64,000 bases of DNA from CAVQBP01 sp963723205 (lineage in GTDB: Bacteria; Bacteroidota; Ignavibacteria; Ignavibacteriales; Ignavibacteriaceae). Position 1 is the stretch's first letter. The number at the start of each line of letters is the position of its first letter. The DNA lies in contig CAVRQC010000025.1 of NCBI GenBank assembly GCA_963723205.1, forward strand, positions 124,001-188,000, in the 5' to 3' direction. The translations under genes and the position numbers were made by a program. Positions 27,144 through 36,064 of the stretch are shown piece after piece. The notes beneath the pieces were generated by a model. The model saw only the letters and a program-made list of their open reading frames with translations. It did no database searches and was not told the DNA's origin.

Positions 27144-28112
27144 ATGAATTTAAAAGAAAAAAAAATTTACGTTGCCGGCCATCGTGGGATGGTTGGTTCA
27201 GCAATAACACGAGAACTTGAAAAAAAAGGATATAAAAACCTTCTGTTAAAAGATCTATCCCAGCTAAATTTAATCAGGCAAACAGATACAGAAGATTTCT
27301 TTAAAGTTGAAAAACCTGATATTGTAATTTTAGCAGCCGCGAAAGTTGGCGGCATTCTGGCAAACAATACATATCGTGCTGAATTCATATACGACAATTT
27401 AATGATCGAATCCAACATAATTCATTCTGCATTTAAAAACGGAGTTGAAAAATTAATTTTTCTCGGCAGTTCTTGTATTTACCCAAAACTTGCACCGCAG
27501 CCGTTGAAAGAAGAATATTTGCTTTCCGATTACCTTGAATATACGAATGAACCTTATGCAATAGCGAAAATAGCTGGCATAAAATTATGCGAAAATTATT
27601 ATAGACAATATGGGAGTAATTTCCTTTCTGCTATGCCGACAAATTTATATGGTCCAAATGATAATTTTAATCTCGAAACTTCTCACGTTCTTCCTGCATT
27701 AATTAGAAAATTTCATGAAGCAAAATTAAATGGTAATGAAAAATCCAAAGTAGAAATATGGGGAAGCGGAAAACCGAAACGTGAATTTTTATTTGTTGAA
27801 GACTTGGCCGAAGCAATTGTATTCTTAATGGAAAAAATAAACGCAAAGGATCTGTATGATAACGGAATCTCTCAATTAAATATAGGAACAGGAGAAGATC
27901 TTTCCATTTCAGAACTGGCAAAATTAATCTCAGAAGTAATAGGTTTTAAAGGTAAAATTGTATATGATTCTTCTAAACCAGATGGAACACCAAGAAAATT
28001 GATGGATGTCTCAAGAATAAAAAACCTAGGCTGGAAATATAAAACGTCTCTTAAAGAAGGGATAGAAAAAACATACAAATGGTTTTTAAAGAAAGAAAGT
28101 ATGGATGTATGA
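27144..28112 (+). CDS. fcl: GDP-L-fucose synthase
   Basis: 322 residues. NAD(P)-binding AGHRGMVGSA at the N-terminus, FLGSSCIYPKLAPQPLKEE with the catalytic Ser, YAIAKIAG with the Tyr-xxx-Lys pair, and NLYGPNDNF. Performs the epimerase-reductase step from GDP-4-keto-6-deoxymannose to GDP-L-fucose. The partner gmd lies downstream but is separated by the S23-type gene. The last codons (MDV and stop) are encoded inside an octanucleotide repeat at 28099-28130. Confidence 0.92.
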   Translation: MNLKEKKIYVAGHRGMVGSAITRELEKKGYKNLLLKDLSQLNLIRQTDTEDFFKVEKPDIVILAAAKVGGILANNTYRAEFIYDNLMIESNIIHSAFKNGVEKLIFLGSSCIYPKLAPQPLKEEYLLSDYLEYTNEPYAIAKIAGIKLCENYYRQYGSNFLSAMPTNLYGPNDNFNLETSHVLPALIRKFHEAKLNGNEKSKVEIWGSGKPKREFLFVEDLAEAIVFLMEKINAKDLYDNGISQLNIGTGEDLSISELAKLISEVIGFKGKIVYDSSKPDGTPRKLMDVSRIKNLGWKYKTSLKEGIEKTYKWFLKKESMDV

Positions 28113-28130
28113 TTGTATGGATGAATGTTG
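28099..28130. repeat. Octanucleotide tandem repeat overlapping the end of fcl
   Basis: Units GTATGGAT, GTATGATT, GTATGGAT, GAATGTTG in 8-bp register. The unit resembles that of the inverted repeat at 27046-27094 (GAATGGAT). The first two units encode the last residues and the stop codon of fcl. Confidence 0.55.
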
Positions 28131-28170
28131 TAATTTCTAATTTATCGTAAATTAAAGGGGGGAGGTAATA

Positions 28171-28641
28171 ATGGAACCGGATAAAGGAAAATCTTTAAAG
28201 TTGAATAAAAATATAAATAGGGGATTTAGGGAATTACATGTATGGAGAGAAGCATCCGATTTATACTCATTTGTTAAAAAGAAATTGAGGAAATTGAATT
28301 CCATATCTTTTAAAGTTAAAGCTCAAATTGAAGATTCCATTTTTTCTGTATCATCCAATATTGCAGAAGGTTACTGTAGAAGATACTTAAAAGAAAATAT
28401 TCAGTTCAACTCTATAGCTTTATCTTCTTTGGGTGAAAATTATTCTCAAGTATTTACATTATTTAATGCTTATGAAATAGATGAAAAGTGGTTTCGGGGG
28501 TATGATTCCAAGCATTATTCTGTTGAAAACAAACTAATAAAACTAAACGAATCTTTCATCCAAAAAATTATTGGTAAAGAAGAATGGAAAAGTGATTATA
28601 AAATTAAAGAAATTTTAGAACCATATTTGCAGAAATCTTAA
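28171..28641 (+). CDS. Four-helix-bundle protein (S23/IVS-encoded protein family)
   Basis: 156 residues, about 35 longer than the usual 115-125. Core FRELHVWREASDLYSFVKKKL (Trp-Arg in helix 1), IEDSIFSVSSNIAEGYCRR with the family hallmark SxNIAEG, and a helix with LGENYSQVFTL. The start follows a strong GGGGGGAGGT site. Family members are encoded by intervening sequences of 23S rRNA in some bacteria but also occur as free genes in polysaccharide clusters, as here between fcl and gmd. Function unknown. Confidence 0.85.
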   Translation: MEPDKGKSLKLNKNINRGFRELHVWREASDLYSFVKKKLRKLNSISFKVKAQIEDSIFSVSSNIAEGYCRRYLKENIQFNSIALSSLGENYSQVFTLFNAYEIDEKWFRGYDSKHYSVENKLIKLNESFIQKIIGKEEWKSDYKIKEILEPYLQKS

Positions 28642-28672
28642 TTTCATACGAACATACAAGTAGGCATTAACA

Positions 28673-29800
28673 ATGAAGAAAGCACTCATCACCGGTATCA
28701 CCGGACAGGACGGAAGTTATCTAACTGAAATTTTACTGGATAAAGGATATGAAGTTCACGGGATTATCAGGAGAAGCAGCTCTTTTAATACCGGGAGAAT
28801 CGATCACCTTTATTCAGATAAGAGTATCTTAAATAAGAAAATGTTTCTCCACTACGGCGACCTTGTTGATACAAGCAACTTAAACCGGCTACTTGAAAAG
28901 ATTGAACCGGATGAAATTTATAATTTAGCTGCACAAAGCCATGTAAAAGTATCTTTTGAGGTGCCGGATTATACCGGGCAGGTTGATGCATTAGGTACAC
29001 TCCGCTTCCTGGATGCAATAAGAGAAGTCGGTCTGAAGAAAGTAAAATTTTATCAGGCTTCTACAAGCGAGTTATTTGGTAAAGTGAGGGAAGTACCCCA
29101 GAATGAAAATACACCTTTCTATCCGCGTTCACCTTATGGTGTTGCCAAACTTTATGGTTACTGGATAATTGTAAACTACAGGGAAGCATACAATATTTTT
29201 GCCTGCAACGGGATATTGTTTAATCATGAATCTCCGCGGCGCGGGGAAACATTTGTAACCAGAAAAATAACGCGTGCGGTAAGCAGAATAGCTACAGAAA
29301 AACAAAATATTCTGCTGCTCGGAAATTTAGATGCGAAAAGAGATTGGGGATTAGCTCCTGAATACTGTGATGGTATGTGGAGAATACTTCAATATAAGAA
29401 TGCCGAAGACTTTGTTCTGGCAACAGGAGAGACTCACACGGTAAGGGAATTTACTGAACTTGCTTTTAATGAAATTGGAATCGAACTTAAATGGGTTGGT
29501 AACGAAGAAAATGAAAAGGGTGTTATTAAAAATATAAACTGGGATAAAGCGAAATCACTCCTTGAGCACGAAATGCCATCAATAAAAACAGAAAAAATAT
29601 TTTCAAATAAGTTGACAAAGAATACTCAAGTTGTTGGTATAGATCCGAACTACTACCGGCCTACTGAAGTCGAATTGTTAATTGGTGATCCTTCAAAAGC
29701 AAAAAAACTTTTAGGATGGGAAGCCAAAACCAAATTTAGTGAGTTAGTTAGATTAATGATTAAATCGGACCTCAGTAAAGTTCTGGTTCGAGGGTACTAA
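28673..29800 (+). CDS. gmd: GDP-mannose 4,6-dehydratase
   Basis: 375 residues. NAD(P)-binding TGITGQDGSYL, GIIRRSSSFNTGRI, ASTSELFGKV with the catalytic Thr/Ser region, YGVAKLYGYW with Tyr-xxx-Lys, and FNHESPRRGETFVTRKI, a signature of this family. Makes GDP-4-keto-6-deoxymannose, the substrate of fcl. Begins 31 bp after the S23-type gene. The usual order gmd-fcl is reversed here. Confidence 0.95.
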   Translation: MKKALITGITGQDGSYLTEILLDKGYEVHGIIRRSSSFNTGRIDHLYSDKSILNKKMFLHYGDLVDTSNLNRLLEKIEPDEIYNLAAQSHVKVSFEVPDYTGQVDALGTLRFLDAIREVGLKKVKFYQASTSELFGKVREVPQNENTPFYPRSPYGVAKLYGYWIIVNYREAYNIFACNGILFNHESPRRGETFVTRKITRAVSRIATEKQNILLLGNLDAKRDWGLAPEYCDGMWRILQYKNAEDFVLATGETHTVREFTELAFNEIGIELKWVGNEENEKGVIKNINWDKAKSLLEHEMPSIKTEKIFSNKLTKNTQVVGIDPNYYRPTEVELLIGDPSKAKKLLGWEAKTKFSELVRLMIKSDLSKVLVRGY

Positions 29801-29967
29801 ATTATTTGGTTACTGGCAATATATCTTTTTCTGTGTCTCACAGCTTAAATAACCCGCAGATGTAACTCTCCAGATTTGACTGTTTTTTATCTTCATTTAT
29901 TTGGGTAAACATTTATTGAATTTATTTTATATTTTAAATCTAACCTTTATAAGAAATTGATTTATAG

Positions 29968-31863
29968 ATGAGAATACCGGAAAATAAAATTGAAGAAATA
30001 AGATCTGCAGCAAATATAATTGATATTATTTCCGAATACATACCGCTTAAAAAAAGAGGAAGAAATTTTTTAGGATTATGTCCATTTCATTCTGAAAAAA
30101 CACCTTCTTTTACTGTTAATGAAGAAAAACAGATCTACCACTGTTTTGGCTGCCATGCCGGGGGGAATGTTTACAAATTTTTAATGGAATATGAAAAAAT
30201 TTCTTTTATTGAAGCTGTCCAGGATTTAGCCAAAAGAACAGGAATAACACTAGAATTTGATGAAAATGTTAGTGAAGAAAAACAATCTGAACAGGAAATT
30301 TTATATGATATCAACACTTTAGCTGCAAGATATTTTTCAGACAATTTGTTAAACGGCACCGAAGGAGAAATCGGCCGAGAATATTTCAATAAAAGAAAAA
30401 TTAAACCGCAAACACTGCGTGCATTCGGATTGGGCTATGCTTTAAATGGATGGGAAAATTTTATCGAGTATGCAAAAGAAAAGAAAATTGATCTTGAAAA
30501 AGCGGTTCAACTTGGACTAATCGGTAGAAATAAAGACGGAAGATTATTCGATAAATTTTCCGGCAGGATTATCTTCCCAATCTTTTCCCCTAATGGAAGA
30601 GTAGTTGCTTTTGCAGGCAGAATTTTAGAAAACAGGGAAGGTACTGCAAAATATTTAAATTCACCTGAATCTTTAATTTACACAAAGGGAAAAATACTAT
30701 ACGGTCTCTCCTTTGCGAAAGATGAAATAAGAAGACAGGATAAAGCAATCCTTGTCGAAGGTTATATGGATCTGATTTCACTCTATCAAAATGGAATAAA
30801 AAATGTAGTTGCGGTTTCCGGTACAGCACTAACTGAAGACCAGGTTTTACTTCTTTCGCGTTATACTAAAAATGTGGTTCTCCTGTTTGATGCTGATACA
30901 GCAGGAATAAAAGCTTCTATGCGAAGTATTGAACTACTGCTGAAAAGAGATATTGAGATTAAAGTTGTTTCATTGCCTTCGGGAGAGGATCCTGACTCAT
31001 ACGTTAATAATAATGGAAAAGAAAAATTTGAAGAGCTAATAAGATATGCTCAAAATTTTATGGAATATCAGTCGTCCTATTATGAATCCCTTGGTATGTT
31101 TGAAGACCCGGCTAAAACTACAGAAGCAATTAGAGATCTGGTAAAACCTGCCGCATTAATAAATGATGAATTAAAAAGAGCTTTATTAATTAAATCGATA
31201 GCAAAAAAATTTAATCTGAGAGAAAAACTGCTTGAAAAGGAACTGGATAATGCTCTCCGACAAACTAAAAAACAGGAAAAGCTCGAAACAGATAGAAAAT
31301 TAAAAGAGGAAGCGAAAATTGATTCGGTTGTAAAAAATAAGTCTGTTCCTGAGCATATTTTTCTTTTGGAAAAAGATATGATAAAAATGATGCTTGAAGA
31401 TAATGCCGAAACAGTACCACTTATTTTAGAAAATGTAAATGAAGAAGAGATTGTTTTTCAATTTCATAAGTTAATAATATCAGTAATTAAAAATTTATAT
31501 AATTCAGGAAAAGGAATTACAGCAAATAATCTTCTATCTGAAATAAATGATGTAATCGTTCAAAATTATATTAGAGATTTAATTTTAGAGAAATACAGTG
31601 TAAGCAAAAAATTAGAAGATCTATATCCCGGTCCTTCAAAAAATGAGATATTACTTAAAGAAACAAAAGATATGGTAAATAAATTTAAAGTTTTGAAATT
31701 GCTGATGGAATTAAAATCGAACGAAAGTCACCTTAAGAATACCGATAACCGGGAAGAGGAAGAAACTATAATGCATAATATCCGGGAAATCCATAATGAA
31801 ATTAAAGTTATATCTAAAGAATATAATTTTAATAATGTTAATCTTGGATTAGGTCTTTCGTGA
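29968..31863 (+). CDS. dnaG: DNA primase
   Basis: 631 residues. CHC2 zinc-binding domain at the N-terminus (CPFHSEKTPSF ... YHCFGCHAGG), RNA-polymerase domain (GRIIFPIFSPNGRVVAFAGR, KYLNSPES), and TOPRIM motif ILVEGYMDLIS ... LLFDADTAGIKA with the catalytic Glu and DxD-type acids. The C-terminal helicase-binding region is short and variable. Synthesises replication primers. The 167 bp upstream contains no other gene. Confidence 0.96.
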   Translation: MRIPENKIEEIRSAANIIDIISEYIPLKKRGRNFLGLCPFHSEKTPSFTVNEEKQIYHCFGCHAGGNVYKFLMEYEKISFIEAVQDLAKRTGITLEFDENVSEEKQSEQEILYDINTLAARYFSDNLLNGTEGEIGREYFNKRKIKPQTLRAFGLGYALNGWENFIEYAKEKKIDLEKAVQLGLIGRNKDGRLFDKFSGRIIFPIFSPNGRVVAFAGRILENREGTAKYLNSPESLIYTKGKILYGLSFAKDEIRRQDKAILVEGYMDLISLYQNGIKNVVAVSGTALTEDQVLLLSRYTKNVVLLFDADTAGIKASMRSIELLLKRDIEIKVVSLPSGEDPDSYVNNNGKEKFEELIRYAQNFMEYQSSYYESLGMFEDPAKTTEAIRDLVKPAALINDELKRALLIKSIAKKFNLREKLLEKELDNALRQTKKQEKLETDRKLKEEAKIDSVVKNKSVPEHIFLLEKDMIKMMLEDNAETVPLILENVNEEEIVFQFHKLIISVIKNLYNSGKGITANNLLSEINDVIVQNYIRDLILEKYSVSKKLEDLYPGPSKNEILLKETKDMVNKFKVLKLLMELKSNESHLKNTDNREEEETIMHNIREIHNEIKVISKEYNFNNVNLGLGLS

Positions 31864-31927
31864 ATCAGCAAATTTCACAGGATTTTTGATTTTTAATCCC
31901 GAATAATTTTCAAGATAAAGCTTTTTA

Positions 31928-33535
31928 TTATTTGAGTAAAACCATTTTTTTTGTTGCTGTAAAAGTTCCCGCAACTATTCTGTAAAAATAAATTCCGTTT
32001 GCAAGATTTCCGGCATTGAAAATAACTTCATGAGTTCCCGGCTTCTGTTCTTCGTTAACTAATGTCGCAATATCTTTCCCCAGAGTATCATAAACCCGTA
32101 ATACAACTTGTTGTAGAGACGAAGTATGCTTCGTCTCTACAGGTGGTATATAATATTCAATTGTTGTAGTTGGGTTAAATGGATTCGGATAATTCTGACT
32201 TAACTCATATTCTTTCGGTAAAGTTGATTCATCATTACTACCAACAGAAGTCTTGATGTCGGCGTCTCTTACCAGCCGTACATAATTATAAATACGTATC
32301 ACATCACCCTGCGGACCGTGACCATAAGGATAATCAGCCGGATCACCAGCTTTTGGATCGCTTCTTTGTGCACCGGCACCGTGAACATCCAACAATTGAT
32401 ACTCGCCGGATATCGGATCCTGCATCCAACCCAAGGCCTCACCAAATGCCACATATGCAGCATTACTGCCATGCATCATATTTGCATGTGTTGTACTGCT
32501 CCAATAAAACGGGTAATTAGTATTACCTCCTTCATCGGTTATTTTCGAACAATCAAAAATCGAATCTATTGCAGCAGAATTTGTATCTTGAGGTGATCTT
32601 GAATAATCAACAATGCTTTGTAATTCTTTAACACTAGGCAATCTCCAGTCACTATGGCCTAAATAATTTTCGGAATTCTTTTGCTGAACCCAGTTAAGAG
32701 CTTCCTCCCAGTTAAATCCTTCTTTACTATCACCCTTAGCCCACATAAGCCCGGTAGCTAAATCGGTAATTGTACCATCATTATTATCTGTAAAATCATT
32801 TTTACCGTAGTCTGCATTTCCTCTTACGTATAAAACATAAAATTTTTTAATACCTTCCGGACCGGGAGTATGTTCATAGGGATAACCTTTTATTCTGCCA
32901 TCCGCAAAATTAACTCCGAACATTGTTGGGTTACCATCCATTGTGGTGCCATTATATATTGTTGATGTAGCAAATTGTGCATCTATTATTCTTTCACCAG
33001 CGTTTACATCCCCGTAGTTAAAATCAAAATATTTTGTATTTATAAATGGTACTAATAAATCTGTATTAGTACCGGTATAGCCACTAGGATCCAGTCCATA
33101 AAACATAATTAATGAATAAAGTTCTTTGATGGTCGGCAGCCGCCAATCTGGATAACCGGCTAAACTAAAAGTATCAGCAATTGCAAGGGTTTCATTATAA
33201 GTTAACTTATCATCATAATTAATAATCCCGTCACCATTCATATCGGCAGATTTTTGCCACATTAATCCGGTTACATTATCGGTAACAGTACCGTCACCGT
33301 TATCTGTATATGAAGGTTGATTCCCATTATACTGAGCATCCTCACCATAAAATGTTTCCCCCTTGGAAGGTGTGGTTATCTCATCCATATTATCATAAAA
33401 TTTTTCCTGTCCGGTATCTACAATTGGAAAAGTTAATTTGGATTGTGAATGTAATTGTGAAATTGGAATCATTAAAATAAATAATAAGGTAGCTATAACA
33501 TTCTTTAAATTTTTTATTCGGCTATTTTTCATCAT
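31928..33535 (-). CDS. T9SS-sorted protein with two DUF1566 domains
   Basis: 535 residues. Signal peptide 1-31 (QLHSQ). Two DUF1566 (Lcl C-terminal-like) domains: about 75-195 (YTDNGDGTVTDNVTGLMWQK ... YPDWRLPTIKELYSL) and about 250-410 (FTDNNDGTITDLATGLMW ... HSDWRLPSVKELQSI). Type A T9SS sorting domain at the end (SQNYPNPFNPTTTIEY ... KKMVLLK). Inside that domain the segment PPVETKHTSSLQQ is encoded by a palindromic element at 32112-32141 and lengthens the loop before strand LRVYDTLGK. Surface or secreted protein of unknown role; DUF1566 domains resemble fimbrial/lectin-like folds in other proteins. Confidence 0.85.
   Translation of the reverse strand: MMKNSRIKNLKNVIATLLFILMIPISQLHSQSKLTFPIVDTGQEKFYDNMDEITTPSKGETFYGEDAQYNGNQPSYTDNGDGTVTDNVTGLMWQKSADMNGDGIINYDDKLTYNETLAIADTFSLAGYPDWRLPTIKELYSLIMFYGLDPSGYTGTNTDLLVPFINTKYFDFNYGDVNAGERIIDAQFATSTIYNGTTMDGNPTMFGVNFADGRIKGYPYEHTPGPEGIKKFYVLYVRGNADYGKNDFTDNNDGTITDLATGLMWAKGDSKEGFNWEEALNWVQQKNSENYLGHSDWRLPSVKELQSIVDYSRSPQDTNSAAIDSIFDCSKITDEGGNTNYPFYWSSTTHANMMHGSNAAYVAFGEALGWMQDPISGEYQLLDVHGAGAQRSDPKAGDPADYPYGHGPQGDVIRIYNYVRLVRDADIKTSVGSNDESTLPKEYELSQNYPNPFNPTTTIEYYIPPVETKHTSSLQQVVLRVYDTLGKDIATLVNEEQKPGTHEVIFNAGNLANGIYFYRIVAGTFTATKKMVLLK
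32112..32141. repeat. Palindromic element inserted in frame in a T9SS sorting domain
   Basis: Perfect 13-bp stem (TGTAGAGACGAAG / CTTCGTCTCTACA) around TATG. It is read in frame on the minus strand as part of the sorting domain of the DUF1566 protein. No second copy was seen in the window. Confidence 0.7.
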
Positions 33536-33688
33536 AACCTCTTTCAGAAAAATACTATATTGTTATTAATTTACTTAGACGGTTTAAATTTTGAAAACTT
33601 GCGGTAGGTATAAATAATTTATTCAGGATGGTTGTCAAATGAAAATCACCGGAGACCGAATTCGACTCAAATTTATTTTTATCAACAT

Positions 33689-34837
33689 TCAAACTACTAT
33701 TCTGGGAATCTTCTGATTTAACCTTGTCAGCAATTCATAATCGGGCTGATTGCTGAGCTCACTAAAGGAAGCCACGGAAATGGAAAGGTCTCCCTGCTTT
33801 CCAATAAGTACAGCTTCATCCCCTTTTTTAGTCTCCGGTACATCAGTTATATCAATAGTCATCATATTCATATTGACTATTCCGATAACACTAACCCTAT
33901 GCCCATTAATAAGCACCCTGCCATGATTGCTTAATTCCCTACTGTAACCATGAGCATAACCGACTGGAATAGTAGCAATTTTCATATCTCTTTGAGCAAG
34001 GTAAGATGTACCGTAGCCTATAAATTCCCCGGTTTTTACAGATTTGATACTCATTATTTTACTTTTCCATTTTATAACCCGTTTAAGAGGATCTGATTTA
34101 TTTTCAAGATTATTTATATAGCCAATAAAAGTCTCCCTGCTTGACCAAAATCCATACTGCATTATACCAATTCTAACCATATCCATTCTTGATTTCGGAT
34201 ATGTCATAGAAGCTGCTGAGCAAGCAGTGTGACACTTTTCGGGAATAATATCATTCCCGAGAAATAACTTGTGTATCCTGCTGTAGTTTTTTAACTGTTT
34301 CTGAATCCTGACATAGTTTGCAATACTTTCAGCCCCGGCAAAATGAGTGCATAATCCTTTTACATTTAAAATATCTTTATTCTCTTTTATAATTTTAATT
34401 ACTAATGGGATATCTTCTTTTGCAAAACCTGTCCGGTTCATACCTGTTTCAATTTCTATATGGATCTTTGCTATACGTTTTAAACGCAAAGCAAATTCTA
34501 TCGCCTTTTTCAGGCGAGCAATATCAAAGACATAAAACTCAACCCCGGTATTTATGGCCCACTCCAATTCCTCATTTTCCACCATACCCATAATCATTAT
34601 ATCAGACCTATCGTTTGAATATTTATAAACATCAAGTGCTTCATCGGCGCTATAGACTGAAAAATGATCCAAGCCGCATTCTTCTGCCAACGGAACAAAT
34701 TCCTTTATTCCATGTCCGTATGCATTACCTTTTACAACAGAAGAAATTTTTACTTTTTCTCCCATTTGCTTCTTCAAAAAATTTATATTGTGCTGAAGGG
34801 AATCTTTACTAATTTCTATAACCGATGTGCTAAACAC
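33689..34837 (-). CDS. alr: Alanine racemase family protein
   Basis: 382 residues, GTG start. Fold III PLP racemase: PLP Lys in VVKGNAYGHG, catalytic Tyr in FIGYGTSY, MNRTGF, and PVGYAHGYSRELSNHG near the C-terminus. Where alanine racemases usually have VCMD, this protein has VNMNM, and GYADGY is GYAHGY, so substrate range may differ from Ala. It is the last gene of a five-gene minus-strand run with an M20 hydrolase, a sodium symporter, a second racemase and a GNAT. It could be the cell-wall D-Ala enzyme or part of a D-amino-acid salvage route. Confidence 0.85.
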   Translation of the reverse strand: MFSTSVIEISKDSLQHNINFLKKQMGEKVKISSVVKGNAYGHGIKEFVPLAEECGLDHFSVYSADEALDVYKYSNDRSDIMIMGMVENEELEWAINTGVEFYVFDIARLKKAIEFALRLKRIAKIHIEIETGMNRTGFAKEDIPLVIKIIKENKDILNVKGLCTHFAGAESIANYVRIQKQLKNYSRIHKLFLGNDIIPEKCHTACSAASMTYPKSRMDMVRIGIMQYGFWSSRETFIGYINNLENKSDPLKRVIKWKSKIMSIKSVKTGEFIGYGTSYLAQRDMKIATIPVGYAHGYSRELSNHGRVLINGHRVSVIGIVNMNMMTIDITDVPETKKGDEAVLIGKQGDLSISVASFSELSNQPDYELLTRLNQKIPRIVV

Positions 34838-34915
34838 TTTATTCTTTCATAAATATGATTTTATAACTTAAGTGTTGGAATTTTACAGTTCCGGAATATA
34901 AATTTTGAAATTCAA

Positions 34916-36064
34916 TTATGAATTATCTAAAATTTTCTTTGCGATAGAATAAAACAATTCAATAGATGGTTTAATTATACTATCAGGAAAATCATAATCG
35001 GGATTATGCAGATCGGGATGTTCCTTACCAGATCCAACTCCGAAAAGAACTCCTTTATATTTATTTAAGAAATGCCCGAAATCTTCAGACCACCTAAACG
35101 GCTGTTTTATTTCAACAACATTTAAATTTAATTTTTCAGAACATTTTTTGACAATCTCAACACATTCTTTATTATTTATAGTAGAAGGAAAATCTTCTGT
35201 CCATTCAATTGAATATTTCAAGCCATACTTTTTCGCTTCCTCTTTAATTAGATTTTCAGACATATTAGTAAGAGAATCAAGGTCATCATTTTCAAATGCT
35301 CTGAAAGTAGCCATTATCTCACCTTCACCCGGGGTAGTACCAAATGCAATATTACCAACTCTTACATGAATTATGGTTATTAAACTAAAATTCTTTTTAT
35401 TAGGTATCTGCCCGGGGAGTAACGGAAGTTTTTGCATTATTGAGGCAACTGCCGGAACCGGTGAAATTCCATGTTCAGGTTCCGATGCATGCGAAGTTTT
35501 TCCCAACAACTTAACAATCATTCCTTTTGAGGCCGAAGCAAATATCCCGGATTTTATTATAATTGTATTAGTTGGAAAACCGGGAAGATTATGCAGGGCA
35601 AAGACGTAATCAGGTTTAACCGAACTAAATTTTTCATCTTCCAGAACTGCTTTGGCGCCTTTACCTGTTTCCTCTGCAGGCTGGAAAAGGAAAATTATTT
35701 TGCCTTTTTGCAGTTTATTATTTTTTAATGATGAAGTTAAACCGGATAAGATTGCCATATGACCGTCATGTCCGCATTTATGTGCGACATTGTCGATCAA
35801 AGATTTATATTCGAAGCTATTTTGTTCAGAAATTGGTAAAGCATCAAGTTCGGATCTAAAAAGGATTGTTTTTCCTTCTAATTTCCCCTTAAATATAAAT
35901 GCTATACCGTTACCGGCCATTCCTGAAATTGTTTCATCGGGATTAAACTTAGTTATAAAACCTTTAATTCTTTCTGCAGTATTCTTTTCTTTACCTGATA
36001 ATTCAGGATTTTGGTGAATTAGTTTTCTGAATTTTATAATATCTTCAATATCTAATTCTTTCAC
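34916..36064 (-). CDS. M20 family amidohydrolase / N-acyl-amino-acid hydrolase
   Basis: 382 residues, GTG start overlapping the TAG stop of the symporter by one base, which indicates translational coupling. Metal-site motifs of M20D amidohydrolases: HKCGHDGHMAIL (Cys and His ligands), QPAEETGKGAKA (Glu pair), ALHNLPGFP, and LHNPDYDFPD at the end. Typical substrates are N-acyl or N-acetyl amino acids and related amides. Upstream and downstream amino-acid racemases suggest it frees an amino acid that is then racemised. Confidence 0.87.
   Translation of the reverse strand: MKELDIEDIIKFRKLIHQNPELSGKEKNTAERIKGFITKFNPDETISGMAGNGIAFIFKGKLEGKTILFRSELDALPISEQNSFEYKSLIDNVAHKCGHDGHMAILSGLTSSLKNNKLQKGKIIFLFQPAEETGKGAKAVLEDEKFSSVKPDYVFALHNLPGFPTNTIIIKSGIFASASKGMIVKLLGKTSHASEPEHGISPVPAVASIMQKLPLLPGQIPNKKNFSLITIIHVRVGNIAFGTTPGEGEIMATFRAFENDDLDSLTNMSENLIKEEAKKYGLKYSIEWTEDFPSTINNKECVEIVKKCSEKLNLNVVEIKQPFRWSEDFGHFLNKYKGVLFGVGSGKEHPDLHNPDYDFPDSIIKPSIELFYSIAKKILDNS

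Noticed and set aside
29891..29910. TTTACCCAAATAAATG (minus strand) upstream of dnaG resembling the operator
   Set aside because: The right arm is missing and no -7 element lies at 31.5 bp. dnaG is an unlikely member of a starch regulon.
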